64,000 nucleotides of DNA from Rhizobiales bacterium 62-17. Its GTDB lineage: Bacteria > Pseudomonadota > Alphaproteobacteria > Rhizobiales > Beijerinckiaceae. The stretch is from the NCBI GenBank assembly GCA_001898965.1, contig MKVW01000009.1, positions 1,086,964 to 1,150,963 on the forward strand, written 5' to 3'. Made by a program: the position numbers and the translations under genes. The notes below the pieces were generated by a model. The model ran no database searches, had not been told where the DNA came from, and saw only the letters and a program-made list of their open reading frames with translations. Positions 27,364 to 36,335 of the stretch are shown here, piece by piece (the first letter of the stretch is position 1; the number at the start of each line of letters is the position of its first letter).

Positions 27364-28689
27364 CTAATCGGGAGGCGTTCCGTTGGCTTTCAGCACTTCA
27401 CCGGCGAGATAGAGCGAGCCCGTGATCAAAACGCGCGGCGCCACCGGCCAGGAGCGGGTGGCGATGGTTTGCAGCGCCGCCTCGAAACTCTCCGCCAAGG
27501 TCGTCGAGAGACCCGCCGTTTGTGCCGCCGCCGCCACATCGGCGGCGCTGCGCGCCTGATGTTCGCCGCCGATCGGCACGGCGATCACTTCGCGGGCGAG
27601 GTCGCGGAAATTGGCGAGGAAGCCGGCGGTGTCCTTGGTGGTGAGCGTGCCGCAGATCACAATCAGCGGCCGCGGCGCCTGCTCCTCGAAGTCGGCCATG
27701 GCTTCCGCCAGCACCCGTCCGCCGGCGACATTGTGGCCGCCATCGAGCCACAGCTCGCTGCCTTGAGGCAGAAGCGCGATCAGCGGGCCGTTGCGCAGCC
27801 GCTGCAAGCGTGCTGGCCACACGGCCGTGCGCACGCCAGCCTCGAAACATTGCGCCGGCAAATTGGGCATGAATTGGCGCAGCGCCGCGATGGCCGTGGC
27901 GGCGTTTTCGAGCTGATGATGGCCCGGCAGGCGCGGCAGCGGCAGATCGAGGAGGCCGATCGTGTCTTCATAGACGAGGCGGCCGCGCTCTTCGTAGCAG
28001 TTGAAATCCTGCCCAGCGATGACGAGCGGCGCGCCGACTTTCTCAGCTTCGCGCTCGATGACATCGCGCACCACCATCTCCTGCCAACCGATCACGCCAG
28101 GCGCGCCGCGCTTCAGGATGCCGGCTTTCTCCAGCGCGATGCCCTCGATGGCGCTGCCGAGAAATTCGACATGATCGATCGACACCGGCGTGATGACGCT
28201 GACGGCCGGCTTATCGATGACATTGGTGGCGTCGTAGCGGCCGCCGAGGCCGACTTCGAGCAACAGCACGTCGGCTGGATGTTGCGAGAACAAAAGCAAA
28301 GCGGTCGCCGTGATGATTTCAAACACGGTAATCGCTGCGCCGTCATTGGCGCGCTCGCACGCTTCGAGCGCCGCGATCAACGCCTCTTCATCGACCAGCT
28401 TGCCGCCGCCGTTGGCGCCGAGCCGGATGCGCTCATGGAAATGGACCAGATGCGGTGACGTATAGACGTGGACGTTTTGTCCCGCCGCTTCCAGCATGGC
28501 GCGCATGAAGGCGACGGTCGATCCCTTGCCATTGGTGCCGGCGACATGGATCACCGGCGGCAGTTTTTTCTCGGGATGATCGAGCTTGGCCAGCAGGGCT
28601 TCCAACCGTCCCAGCGACAGATCGATCTTGCGCGGATGCAGATCGAGAAAGCGCGTCAGGATGGCATCTGAGGTCGTCGCTGTGGCCAT
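27364..28689 (-). CDS. folC: Bifunctional folylpolyglutamate synthase / dihydrofolate synthase
   Basis: A 441-residue Mur-ligase-fold enzyme that adds glutamate to dihydropteroate and to reduced folates. The ATP loop is HVAGTNGKGSTVAFMRAM (about 46-63), with SPHLVHFHERIR, EVGLGGRYDATNVID and the C-terminal-domain segment LWLDGGHNVAGGR. It starts 6 bases after the accD stop, in the order trpA-accD-folC known from many Alphaproteobacteria, and is probably co-transcribed with them. Confidence 0.96.
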   Translation of the reverse strand: MATATTSDAILTRFLDLHPRKIDLSLGRLEALLAKLDHPEKKLPPVIHVAGTNGKGSTVAFMRAMLEAAGQNVHVYTSPHLVHFHERIRLGANGGGKLVDEEALIAALEACERANDGAAITVFEIITATALLLFSQHPADVLLLEVGLGGRYDATNVIDKPAVSVITPVSIDHVEFLGSAIEGIALEKAGILKRGAPGVIGWQEMVVRDVIEREAEKVGAPLVIAGQDFNCYEERGRLVYEDTIGLLDLPLPRLPGHHQLENAATAIAALRQFMPNLPAQCFEAGVRTAVWPARLQRLRNGPLIALLPQGSELWLDGGHNVAGGRVLAEAMADFEEQAPRPLIVICGTLTTKDTAGFLANFRDLAREVIAVPIGGEHQARSAADVAAAAQTAGLSTTLAESFEAALQTIATRSWPVAPRVLITGSLYLAGEVLKANGTPPD

Positions 28690-28695
28690 GCAGGA

Positions 28696-29580
28696 TTAGG
28701 CTGCCTCGGCCGGTGGCGGCAGGGCCGGTTGCGCCGGCTGCTTGGTCAGCAGGCGGCAGAGCCGCGCCAGGGTCTGGCGCATTTCCGTACGCGGCACCAC
28801 CATGTCGACCATGCCATGCGCCTTCAGATATTCGGCGCGCTGGAAACCCTCGGGGAGTTTCTCGCGGATGGTCTGTTCGATGACGCGCGCGCCGGCAAAG
28901 CCGATGACAGCGCCGGGCTCGGAGATCTGCACGTCGCCCAGCATCGCATAGGAGGCGGTGACGCCGCCGGTCGTCGGATTGGTGAGCACGACGATATAGG
29001 GCAGTTTCGCCTCGCGCAGGCGGCGCACGGCCACCGTGGTGCGCGGCATCTGCATCAGCGAGAACATGCCTTCCTGCATGCGCGCGCCGCCGGATGCGGT
29101 GAAGATGATGAAGGGCGTGCGCCGGGCGATCGCCGCTTCCATGCCGGCGATAATGGCTTCGCCCGCCGCCATGCCGAGTGAGCCGCCGATGAAATCGAAA
29201 TCCTGCACGCCGACCGTCACGGCCAGGCCGCCGAGTTCGCCAGCCGCCAACGTCACGCAGTCGGGCTTGCCCGCCTTGGTGCGATAGTCCTTCAAGCGAT
29301 CGGTGTAGCGCTTCACGTCGCGGAATTTCAGCGGATCGAGCGGCACGTCCGGCGTCGGCAACTGTTCATAGAGGCCGCCGTCGAACAGGCTTTCCAATCG
29401 CGCTTTGACGGGCATGCGCATGTGATGGCCGGAACCGGGAATGACATAGAGATTGTTCTCGATGTCCTTGTGGAACACAAGCTGGCCGTTTTCCGGATCC
29501 TTGACCCAGAGGTTTTCGGGCGTCTCGCGGCGCAGAAACGAGCGGATACGCGGCGGAACGACGTTGGAAATCCAGTTCAT
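28696..29580 (-). CDS. accD: Acetyl-CoA carboxylase carboxyltransferase subunit beta, lacking zinc-finger cysteines
   Basis: A 294-residue subunit that, with AccA, transfers CO2 from biotin to acetyl-CoA in the first step of fatty-acid synthesis. The crotonase-fold core is complete ([40 protein letters not shown]). E. coli AccD has an N-terminal CxxC...CxxC zinc finger; here the aligned segment (residues 28-51) reads DPEN ... IPGS, with no cysteine. The start MNWISNVV has AGAAGGGA upstream and sits 11 bases after the trpA stop. A longer frame reaching to 30012 only overlaps trpA and is not real. Confidence 0.95.
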   Translation of the reverse strand: MNWISNVVPPRIRSFLRRETPENLWVKDPENGQLVFHKDIENNLYVIPGSGHHMRMPVKARLESLFDGGLYEQLPTPDVPLDPLKFRDVKRYTDRLKDYRTKAGKPDCVTLAAGELGGLAVTVGVQDFDFIGGSLGMAAGEAIIAGMEAAIARRTPFIIFTASGGARMQEGMFSLMQMPRTTVAVRRLREAKLPYIVVLTNPTTGGVTASYAMLGDVQISEPGAVIGFAGARVIEQTIREKLPEGFQRAEYLKAHGMVDMVVPRTEMRQTLARLCRLLTKQPAQPALPPPAEAA

Positions 29581-29591
29581 CGGTATCCCTT

Positions 29592-30431
29592 CTACTCGGC
29601 GGCGGCCTGGCGTGCCGAACGCACGCCTTGCGCGAGATCGGCGACGAAAGCCATCACCGTGTCCACGGTGGCCGCCGTCGCGCGGCCCTCGGCATCGAAC
29701 GAGCTTTTCAGCGCGTCGACCAGAGCCGTGCCCACCACTACACCATCGGCATGTGCCGCAATTGCGGCGGCCGACTGGGCGTTTTTCACGCCAAAGCCGA
29801 CGGCTACCGGCAAAGCCGTATGCCGCTTGATCCGCGTCACGGCCTCGGTGACGCGCGAATAGTCCGGAATGGTCGAGCCGGTGATGCCGGTGACCGAGAC
29901 ATAATAGACGAAGCCCGACGTGTTCGCGAGGATCGTCGGCAGCCGCTTGTCGTCGGTGGTCGGCGTCGCCAGCCGGATGAAATTGAGGCCCGCCTTCAGC
30001 GCCGGGATGCACAGTTCGGCATCTTCTTCCGCCGGCAGATCAACGATGATCAGGCCGTCGACCCCGGCGGCGCGTGCATCGGCCAGGAAACGGTCGACGC
30101 CATAGATATAGATCGGGTTGTAATAGCCCATCAGCACGACCGGCGTGTCCGGGTCGTGCTTGCGGAATTCCGCCACCACGCCAAGCACTTTGCCGACCGT
30201 CGTGCCGGCTTTCAGCGAGCGCAAGCCTGCCGCCTGGATCGAAGGACCGTCGGCCATCGGATCAGTGAACGGCATGCCGACTTCGAGAACATCGGCGCCG
30301 GCGCGGGGCAGTGCCTTGATCACCTCGAGCGAGGTGGCGAGGTCGGGATCGCCGCACATCAGATAGGTGACGAGGGCGGCGCGGCCTTCGGCGCGGCAGA
30401 GGGCGAAACGCTGGTCGATACGGGTTGTCAT
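29592..30431 (-). CDS. trpA: Tryptophan synthase alpha subunit
   Basis: A 279-residue TIM-barrel enzyme that cleaves indole-3-glycerol phosphate to indole, which is channelled to TrpB. The catalytic residues are Glu50 and Asp61 within [17 protein letters not shown]; the phosphate-binding region is [14 protein letters not shown]. Start ATG 30431 (MTTRIDQRF) fits the family; a GTG at 30449 would add six residues, and neither has a good ribosome site. trpB, normally directly upstream, lies 4.6 kb away behind molybdenum-hydroxylase genes. accD follows after 11 bases. Confidence 0.97.
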   Translation of the reverse strand: MTTRIDQRFALCRAEGRAALVTYLMCGDPDLATSLEVIKALPRAGADVLEVGMPFTDPMADGPSIQAAGLRSLKAGTTVGKVLGVVAEFRKHDPDTPVVLMGYYNPIYIYGVDRFLADARAAGVDGLIIVDLPAEEDAELCIPALKAGLNFIRLATPTTDDKRLPTILANTSGFVYYVSVTGITGSTIPDYSRVTEAVTRIKRHTALPVAVGFGVKNAQSAAAIAAHADGVVVGTALVDALKSSFDAEGRATAATVDTVMAFVADLAQGVRSARQAAAE

Positions 30432-30450
30432 GGGGGCAGCCGGTAGCACG

Positions 30451-30488
30451 GCGGCGGGAAAAGCGGAAGGTTTCCGCTGTCCCGCCGC
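30451..30488 (-). repeat. Large stem-loop between the CoxM-like gene and trpA
   Basis: Outer arms GCGGCGGG (30451-30458) and CCCGCCGC (30481-30488) and inner arms AGCGGAA (30462-30468) and TTCCGCT (30472-30478) form a long, slightly interrupted hairpin. It has no U-tract on the minus strand, so it is not a classical terminator. It fills most of the 70-base gap before trpA and marks one border of the segment that splits the trp genes. Confidence 0.6.
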
Positions 30489-30501
30489 GCGCTGATCCCC
30501 G

Positions 30502-31296
30502 CTAGATCAGGGCTGTCACGCAGCGCCGGGCCAGAACCTGGACGAGATTCGCCCGATATTCGGCGCTGCTGCTGATGTCGGAATTCAACCCGTCCGCAGA
30601 AATTTCAATAGAAGCAATGGCTTGCGGGCTGAAATCCTGCTCCAGAGCGGCCTCGAAGTCGCTTGCCCGGAAGGCGCAGGGCCCGGCACCCGTCACCCCG
30701 ACCCGGACCTTGCCCTTCGTTCGCGACACCATCACGCCGGCCACTGCATAGCCCGAGGCCGGGTGGCGGAATTTGATGTAATGGGCCTGGTCGGGCACCG
30801 GGAACCGCACGGCGGTGATGATTTCATCCGGTTCCAGGGCGGTTTCGAAGAGGCCGAGGAAGAAATCGTCGCCCGATATCTCGCGCCGGTCCGTGACGAT
30901 GGTGGCGCCGAGCCCGACGACCGCGCCCGGATAATCGGCGGCCGGATCGGAATTGGCGATCGAACCGCCGATCGTGCCGCGATGGCGCACGGCCGGATCG
31001 CCGATGCCGCCAGCCAGAGTGGCGAGCGCCGGAATGGCCTTTCTCACCACGTCGGAGGCGCCGACATCGGCATGAATGGTCATCGCCTTGATGGTCAGCA
31101 CGTTGCCGTCGAGCGCGATGCCGCGCAGAGCGGCAATGCCGTTAAGATCGATGAGATCGGTCGGCGCGGCGAGATTTTGCTTCAAGGTCGGCAGCAAGGT
31201 CATGCCGCCGGCGATGAGCTTGCCGTCTTCACTGGCGCGAAGCTGTTCGAGCGCTGCTTCGACATCGGCGGCGAGGTGATAATCGAAATCGCGCAT
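30502..31296 (-). CDS. Molybdenum hydroxylase FAD-binding (medium) subunit, CoxM-like
   Basis: A 264-residue FAD subunit that passes electrons from the FeS subunit to an acceptor. FAD-binding signatures are [11 protein letters not shown] (about 30-40) and [18 protein letters not shown], with the CO-dehydrogenase flavoprotein C-terminal domain after about residue 170. The start codon overlaps the stop of the FeS-subunit gene by one base (TGATG), so these are co-translated. Together with the two upstream genes it makes an L-S-M molybdenum hydroxylase; the substrate is unknown. Confidence 0.93.
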   Translation of the reverse strand: MRDFDYHLAADVEAALEQLRASEDGKLIAGGMTLLPTLKQNLAAPTDLIDLNGIAALRGIALDGNVLTIKAMTIHADVGASDVVRKAIPALATLAGGIGDPAVRHRGTIGGSIANSDPAADYPGAVVGLGATIVTDRREISGDDFFLGLFETALEPDEIITAVRFPVPDQAHYIKFRHPASGYAVAGVMVSRTKGKVRVGVTGAGPCAFRASDFEAALEQDFSPQAIASIEISADGLNSDISSSAEYRANLVQVLARRCVTALI

Positions 31297-31781
31297 CAGT
31301 GATGTCCCTTCACCGCGCCCGGATTGGCGACCGACAGGATGGCTTCGACAATGCCCTGATAGCCTGTGCAGCGGCAGATATTGCCTTCGAGCTGATGGCG
31401 GATCAGCTCTTCGTCGGCGCCTGGATTGCGCCGCGCGATGTCGACGCCCATCATCACCATGCCCGGCGTGCAGAAACCGCATTGCAGGCCATGATGTTCA
31501 CGAAAGGCCTCCTGCATCGGATGCAAGGTGCCGTCGGGCTGCGCGAGACCTTCGATCGTCGTCACCGCTTTGCCGCGCGCCTGCACGGCGAGAATGGTGC
31601 AGGACTTGATCGCCTTGCCGTCGAGATGGACGACGCAGCAGCCGCATTGCGTCGTGTCGCAGCCGACATGGGTGCCGGTGAGTTTGAGATGATCGCGCAA
31701 GAGTTCGGCGAGCAGGGTACGGGCTTCGACCTGAGCGCTGTGTTCAACGCCATTGACGGTCAGTTTCACTTCGAGGGTCAA
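31296..31781 (-). CDS. Molybdenum hydroxylase [2Fe-2S] (small) subunit, CoxS-like
   Basis: A 161-residue electron-transfer subunit with two [2Fe-2S] clusters. The plant-ferredoxin-type cluster has cysteines in GCDTTQCGCCVVHLDGKAIKSC-type spacing (near 40-62), and the second, helical cluster has QCGFC and CRCTGY (near 100-137). It begins at TTG 31781, with GGAGG five bases upstream, so a non-ATG start is well supported. It lies 37 bases after the large subunit stop and overlaps the medium-subunit start. Confidence 0.95.
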   Translation of the reverse strand: MTLEVKLTVNGVEHSAQVEARTLLAELLRDHLKLTGTHVGCDTTQCGCCVVHLDGKAIKSCTILAVQARGKAVTTIEGLAQPDGTLHPMQEAFREHHGLQCGFCTPGMVMMGVDIARRNPGADEELIRHQLEGNICRCTGYQGIVEAILSVANPGAVKGHH

Positions 31782-31818
31782 ATGTGCCTCCGTCCAGGGA
31801 TGGACCGATGAGAAGGGA

Positions 31819-34152
31819 TCAAGCGGCTTTGCCGGCGCGCGCCGCGCGAATGGCGCGCCAGACGGTTTCCGGCGTCAGCGGCATGTCGAGATGGCGGATG
31901 CCATAGGGTTTCAGCGCGTCGCAGACAGCCGAGACCACGGCCGCCGGTGCGCCGGTGGCACCCGCTTCGCCGGCACCCTTGACGCCCAGCTCGTTGGTCG
32001 TCGCCGGCACCACGTTGAATAGAGCTTCCACATGCGCCATCGTATGCGCGCGCGGCATGCCGTAGTCCATGTAAGACGCGGTGAGCAATTGACCGTCCTC
32101 GTCATAGACGACGCTTTCGGTCAGCGCCTGGCCGACGCCCTGCGCCACGCCGCCATAGACCTGCCCGTGGACGATGAATGGATTAAGCACGACGCCGCAA
32201 TCATCAACCGCTGTATAAGCGACAATCTGGATCACGCCGGTGTCGGGATCGATTTCCACTTCGACCACATGGGCGCCGTTGGGGAAATTCTCCACCTCGT
32301 TCTTATAGGTGACTTCCTCGTCGAGACCGGGCTTGAGACCTTCCGGCAGCTTGCTCGGATCGCGCGCGGCCGCTGCCACTTCTTCGATCGTCATGCTGCT
32401 GGCGCCGGCGCTGAACACGCCATCGGCGAAACTCACCGCTTCCGCATCGGCCTGCAGCAGATGGCCGGCGATCTTCCGGCCTTTGGCGATGATCAGATTG
32501 GCGGCGCGGCGAATGCCGCCACCACCCACCATCGATGAGCGCGAACCAAATGTACCGATCGAGGTTTTCGGCGCCGTATCGGTGTCGCCGTTGATCAGCT
32601 TCACCTTGTCGTAGTCGACGCCGAGCCATTCCGTCACGAGTTGCGAATAGACCGTCTCGTGGCCCTGACCGTGCGAATAGGTGCCGGCGATGACGCTGAC
32701 GTCGCCATTCTCCTCGAAGCGCAGACGCATGCCTTCCATCGGCCGGCTGCCGGCGCCTTCGATGAAGACGGCGAGGCCGATGCCGCGCAATTTGCCCTGG
32801 GCTTCCGATTGCTTGCGGCGATCAGCGAAGCTGTCCCAATGGGCCGCCTTGATCGCCATATCCATCGTGCCGGCGAAGTCGCCGGAATCGATGGTGAAGC
32901 CGAGATGGGTGCGATAGGGCATCTGCTGCGGCGTGATGAAATTGCGGCGGCGGATTTCGTCGCTGCTGAGGCCGGTGGCGTCAGCGGCCGCGTCCATCAA
33001 TCGTTCGGTGATGTAATTGGCCTCCGGCCGCCCAGCGCCGCGATAGGTATCGGTGCACACCGTATTGGTGAACATCGGCTTCACGGAAAAGTAGAAGTCG
33101 GGCACGTGGTAGCCGCAAGGGATGATGCGGCCGCCGCCTTCCATCGGCAGGCGAATGCCGTTCTCCGACAGATAGGCGCCGACGTTGAGGAGGGTCTCGA
33201 CTTTCAGCGCGACGATCTTACCGTCGGCATCAAGGCCCATTTCGGCGTGGTTGATCTGGTCGCGGCCGTGATAGTCGGACATGAAGGTCTCTACGCGGTC
33301 GCCGCGCCATTTGACAGGACGGTTGAGGGCCTTGGCGGCGAAGGCGATCGCTACCGTTTCCGGATACATCTTGCTGCGCACGCCAAAGCCGCCGCCGGTG
33401 TCGCGCGAAATGAAGCGCACATGGTCGACGGGCATATGGAAGAGATCGGTCGCCAGTTTGGCCTGCAGCCGGCGTCCGCCCTGCGTTGGCGAATAGATGG
33501 TCAGTTGATCGTCCGGCGCCTCATAGGTAGCGACGACGCAGCGCGGCTCCATCGGGCTCGGCGCCACGCGATTGTTGATGAGATCGACCGTGACACGGGT
33601 TTTCGCGGCTTTTAGTTTTGCTTCGACCTCAGCTTCATCGCCATATTCCCAATGGACGATGAGATTGGTGCCGAACTCCGGCCAGACCTTCGGCGCATCG
33701 TCGTCAAGCGCATGCGCTGTCGAAGCGATGGCCGGCAGCGGATCGAAATCGATCTGCACGAGATCGGCGGCTTCGCGCGCCAAGGCACCCGTCTCGGCGA
33801 TGACGATGGCCAGCACTTCGCCGACGAACCGTGTCTGCTCCGTCGGCATGATCTTGCGGTCCGGCTTATGCATCGATGAGCCGTCGCGATTTTTATAGTC
33901 GGCTTCGCTCGGCAGCGTGCCAATGCCCGCCGCATCGAGATCGAAACCGGTGTAGACGGCGACAACGCCAGGCAGCGCCAGAGCATCTGTCGCATCGATG
34001 CCGTTGATCTTTGCGTTGGCGTGCGACGAACGCACGAAAGCCGCCCACGCCTGGCCGTCGATGTTGATGTCGTCGGTATACTGACCCTTGCCGGTCAGCA
34101 GCCGTACATCTTCTTTGCGTCGGACAGGCTGTCCAATGCCGTACTGGCCCAT
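31819..34152 (-). CDS. Molybdenum hydroxylase large subunit (xanthine dehydrogenase / form-II CoxL-like)
   Basis: A 777-residue molybdopterin-cytosine-dinucleotide-type catalytic subunit. It starts MGQYGIGQPVRRKEDVRLLTG, typical for aerobic CO-dehydrogenase homologues. The active-site loop reads TYRGAGR (about 368-374), like the AYRGAGR of form-II (BMS) proteins and unlike the CSFR of true CO dehydrogenase, so carbon monoxide is unlikely to be the main substrate. The catalytic glutamate is in KGAGEAGATG near residue 727. Gene order L-S-M differs from the common S-L-M or M-S-L. No XdhC or CoxD/E-type maturation gene is nearby. Confidence 0.94.
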   Translation of the reverse strand: MGQYGIGQPVRRKEDVRLLTGKGQYTDDINIDGQAWAAFVRSSHANAKINGIDATDALALPGVVAVYTGFDLDAAGIGTLPSEADYKNRDGSSMHKPDRKIMPTEQTRFVGEVLAIVIAETGALAREAADLVQIDFDPLPAIASTAHALDDDAPKVWPEFGTNLIVHWEYGDEAEVEAKLKAAKTRVTVDLINNRVAPSPMEPRCVVATYEAPDDQLTIYSPTQGGRRLQAKLATDLFHMPVDHVRFISRDTGGGFGVRSKMYPETVAIAFAAKALNRPVKWRGDRVETFMSDYHGRDQINHAEMGLDADGKIVALKVETLLNVGAYLSENGIRLPMEGGGRIIPCGYHVPDFYFSVKPMFTNTVCTDTYRGAGRPEANYITERLMDAAADATGLSSDEIRRRNFITPQQMPYRTHLGFTIDSGDFAGTMDMAIKAAHWDSFADRRKQSEAQGKLRGIGLAVFIEGAGSRPMEGMRLRFEENGDVSVIAGTYSHGQGHETVYSQLVTEWLGVDYDKVKLINGDTDTAPKTSIGTFGSRSSMVGGGGIRRAANLIIAKGRKIAGHLLQADAEAVSFADGVFSAGASSMTIEEVAAAARDPSKLPEGLKPGLDEEVTYKNEVENFPNGAHVVEVEIDPDTGVIQIVAYTAVDDCGVVLNPFIVHGQVYGGVAQGVGQALTESVVYDEDGQLLTASYMDYGMPRAHTMAHVEALFNVVPATTNELGVKGAGEAGATGAPAAVVSAVCDALKPYGIRHLDMPLTPETVWRAIRAARAGKAA

Positions 34153-34274
34153 CGATTCCTACCTATGAAATTTATTGCTTACGCCGCTGCGGGCTGGGCT
34201 TGCAAAAAGCCTAGGTTTTTGCGGCTCTTTTTCGTATAGGGGAGCACCTGAACTGACGCAAGGGCCGTCGCCCC

Positions 34275-34904
34275 ATGATCGATGCTGGCCATCTCTTCGC
34301 CTTCGCCGCCATCGCTTTGAGCATGGTGCTGACGCCCGGCCCCAACATGATCTATGTCGTTTCGCGCTCGGTCTCGCAGGGGCCTGCGGCTGGCTTGATC
34401 TCAGTTGGCGGCGTGGCGCTGGGTTTTATTGTCTACATGTTCTGCGCGGCCTTCGGCATAACCGCTTTGATCTTCGCCATACCGTTTGCTTATGACGTAC
34501 TGCGCGGTGCTGGTGCGCTCTATCTTCTATATCTGGCTTGGAAGGCCGTGCGTCCCGGCGGTGGGTCGCCGTTTCGCGTTGAAGCCTTGCCGCCCGACAG
34601 TCCACGCCGCCTGTTCGCCATGGGCTTTCTCACCAATCTGCTCAACCCGAAGGTCGCCGTGCTTTATCTGGCGCTGTTGCCGCAGTTTATCGATCCGACG
34701 GGGCCGGTGCTGATGCAATCACTGCTGCTGGGTTCGGTGCAGATCGCCATCAGCGTCGCGGTCAATGCTTTGATCGCGCTGGCGGCCGGGTCGATCGCTT
34801 TATTTCTGACGCGCAACCCGCGCGTCGCCCTCATTCAGCGCTGGCTGATGGGCACGGTGCTCGCCGCGCTCGCGGTGCGTATGGCGACCGAAGCGCGGCG
34901 CTGA
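34275..34904 (+). CDS. LysE/RhtB-family amino-acid exporter
   Basis: A 209-residue inner-membrane protein with about six hydrophobic segments. It has the family start (LFAFAAIALSMVLTPGPNMIYVVSRS) and the GFLTNLLNPKVAVLYLALLPQF motif. LysE/RhtB proteins export amino acids such as lysine, homoserine or threonine. It is transcribed opposite to its neighbours and sits, together with the molybdenum-hydroxylase genes, between trpB and trpA. Substrate unknown. Confidence 0.93.
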   Translation: MIDAGHLFAFAAIALSMVLTPGPNMIYVVSRSVSQGPAAGLISVGGVALGFIVYMFCAAFGITALIFAIPFAYDVLRGAGALYLLYLAWKAVRPGGGSPFRVEALPPDSPRRLFAMGFLTNLLNPKVAVLYLALLPQFIDPTGPVLMQSLLLGSVQIAISVAVNALIALAAGSIALFLTRNPRVALIQRWLMGTVLAALAVRMATEARR

Positions 34905-34922
34905 AGCATATGCCGCAGCCTC

Positions 34923-35066
34923 CGTGTCACCCCGGACGCGCCAGCGATCCGGGGGCCAGGGGCGTGTGGTAGAATGATTGCCCTGCGCGACGACGCACAC
35001 AATCCGTCAGTCTAAAGCCGTTGCCCCTGGTTCCCGGATCACGCTTCGCGTGTCCGGGATGACACG
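34923..35066. repeat. Palindromic intergenic element of about 144 bp
   Basis: The two ends are imperfect inverted copies: CGTGTCACCCCGGACGCG at 34923-34940, matching CGCGTGTCCGGGATGACACG at 35047-35066, with further matching inner blocks (GATCCGGGGGCCAGGGGC on the left; GCCCCTGGTTCCCGGATC on the right). Folded, it would form a long cruciform. I recall blocks beginning GTCATCCCGGACACGCG with CCCGGATC inside as common intergenic repeats of Bradyrhizobium and Rhodopseudomonas relatives. It lies between the LysE gene and the 3' end of trpB. Confidence 0.75.
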
Positions 35067-35088
35067 AAGGTCTCGCCAAAATTTCAGA

Positions 35089-36306
35089 TCACATGCCGCC
35101 GAGATAATCGGCGACAGAGAAGATGTCCTTGTCGCCACGGCCTGACAGGTTGACCACCATCAGGTGATCGCGCGGCTTGTTCGGCGCGAGATCAGCGAGC
35201 TTGGCGAGGGCGTGCGAGGATTCGAGCGCCGGAATGATGCCTTCCTGCTTGCTGAGCAGTTGGAAGGCGGCAAGCGCTTCCTTGTCGGTCGCCGAAAGAT
35301 AGGTGACGCGGCCCGATTCCTTCAGCCAAGCATGTTCCGGGCCGATGCCGGGATAATCGAGGCCGGCGGAGATCGAATGACCTTCGAGAATCTGGCCGTC
35401 ATCATCCATCAGGAGATAGGTGCGATTGCCATGCAGCACGCCGGCGCGTCCGCCCGCGAGCGAGGCGCAATGGCCGTCCTTCACGTCGAGGCCATAGCCG
35501 GCCGCTTCGACGCCATAGATTTCAACCGACGGATCGTCGAGGAAGGGGTGAAACAGGCCGATGGCATTGGAGCCACCACCGACGCAGGCGATCAGCGAAT
35601 CCGGCAGCCGCCCTTCGACGGCCTGCATCTGCACCCGCACTTCATTGCCGATGACGCTTTGGAAATCGCGCACCATGGCCGGATAGGGATGCGGGCCGGC
35701 GGCGGTGCCGATGCAGTAAAAAGTGTTGTGCACGTTGGTCACCCAATCGCGCAGCGCATCGTTCATGGCGTCCTTCAGCGTGCGCGCGCCCGACTGCACG
35801 GCGACGACCTTGGCGCCGAGCATTTCCATGCGGAACACGTTGGGCTTCTGCCGTTCGACGTCGACCGCGCCCATATAGACGACGCATTCGAGGCCGTATT
35901 TGGCGCAGGCGGTCGCGGTGGCGACGCCATGCTGGCCGGCGCCCGTCTCGGCGATGATGCGCGACTTGCCCATGCGGCGGGCGAGCAGGATCTGGCCCAG
36001 CACATTGTTGATCTTGTGCGAGCCGGTGTGGTTCAGCTCTTCGCGCTTCAGATAAATCTTGGCGCCGCCGAAATGCTCGGTCAGGCGTTCGGCGAAATAG
36101 AGCGGGCTTGGCCGGCCGACATAATGGGTGGCGAGATGGTCGAGTTCGGCCTGATAGGCCGGGTCGGCGCGCGCGTCCTTGTAGGCCTTCTCCAGCTCAA
36201 GAATGAGCGGCATAAGTGTTTCGGCTACGAAACGACCACCGAAATTGCCGAAATGGCCGGTGTCGTCCGGGCCTGTTCTGAAGGAGTTGGGATTCGTGTG
36301 CTGCAA
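35089..36306 (-). CDS. trpB: Tryptophan synthase beta subunit
   Basis: A 405-residue PLP enzyme that joins indole and serine to give tryptophan. The PLP lysine is Lys98 in [11 protein letters not shown], and the phosphate loop is [12 protein letters not shown]. There is no in-frame ATG near the right position; the start is TTG 36306 ([11 protein letters not shown] follows) with GAGG eight bases upstream, or TTG 36312. It follows trpF after about 29 bases, so trpF-trpB form an operon. The partner trpA is 4.6 kb downstream, separated by LysE and molybdenum-hydroxylase genes. Confidence 0.97.
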   Translation of the reverse strand: MQHTNPNSFRTGPDDTGHFGNFGGRFVAETLMPLILELEKAYKDARADPAYQAELDHLATHYVGRPSPLYFAERLTEHFGGAKIYLKREELNHTGSHKINNVLGQILLARRMGKSRIIAETGAGQHGVATATACAKYGLECVVYMGAVDVERQKPNVFRMEMLGAKVVAVQSGARTLKDAMNDALRDWVTNVHNTFYCIGTAAGPHPYPAMVRDFQSVIGNEVRVQMQAVEGRLPDSLIACVGGGSNAIGLFHPFLDDPSVEIYGVEAAGYGLDVKDGHCASLAGGRAGVLHGNRTYLLMDDDGQILEGHSISAGLDYPGIGPEHAWLKESGRVTYLSATDKEALAAFQLLSKQEGIIPALESSHALAKLADLAPNKPRDHLMVVNLSGRGDKDIFSVADYLGGM

Positions 36307-36335
36307 GACCAATGCCTCGTGAAGTTGCGGCTGTC

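Noticed and set aside
26552..27367. A 271-codon plus-strand frame over ppa
   Set aside because: It is antisense to a complete pyrophosphatase gene and crosses the trxA terminator.
29581..30012. Upstream extension of accD to 30012
   Set aside because: It lies in another frame of trpA; accD begins at MNWISNVV with a proper ribosome site at 29580.
31297..31482. Upstream extension of the CoxM-like gene to 31482
   Set aside because: The extension overlaps the FeS-subunit gene and is Arg-rich; the real start overlaps that gene's stop by one base (TGATG).
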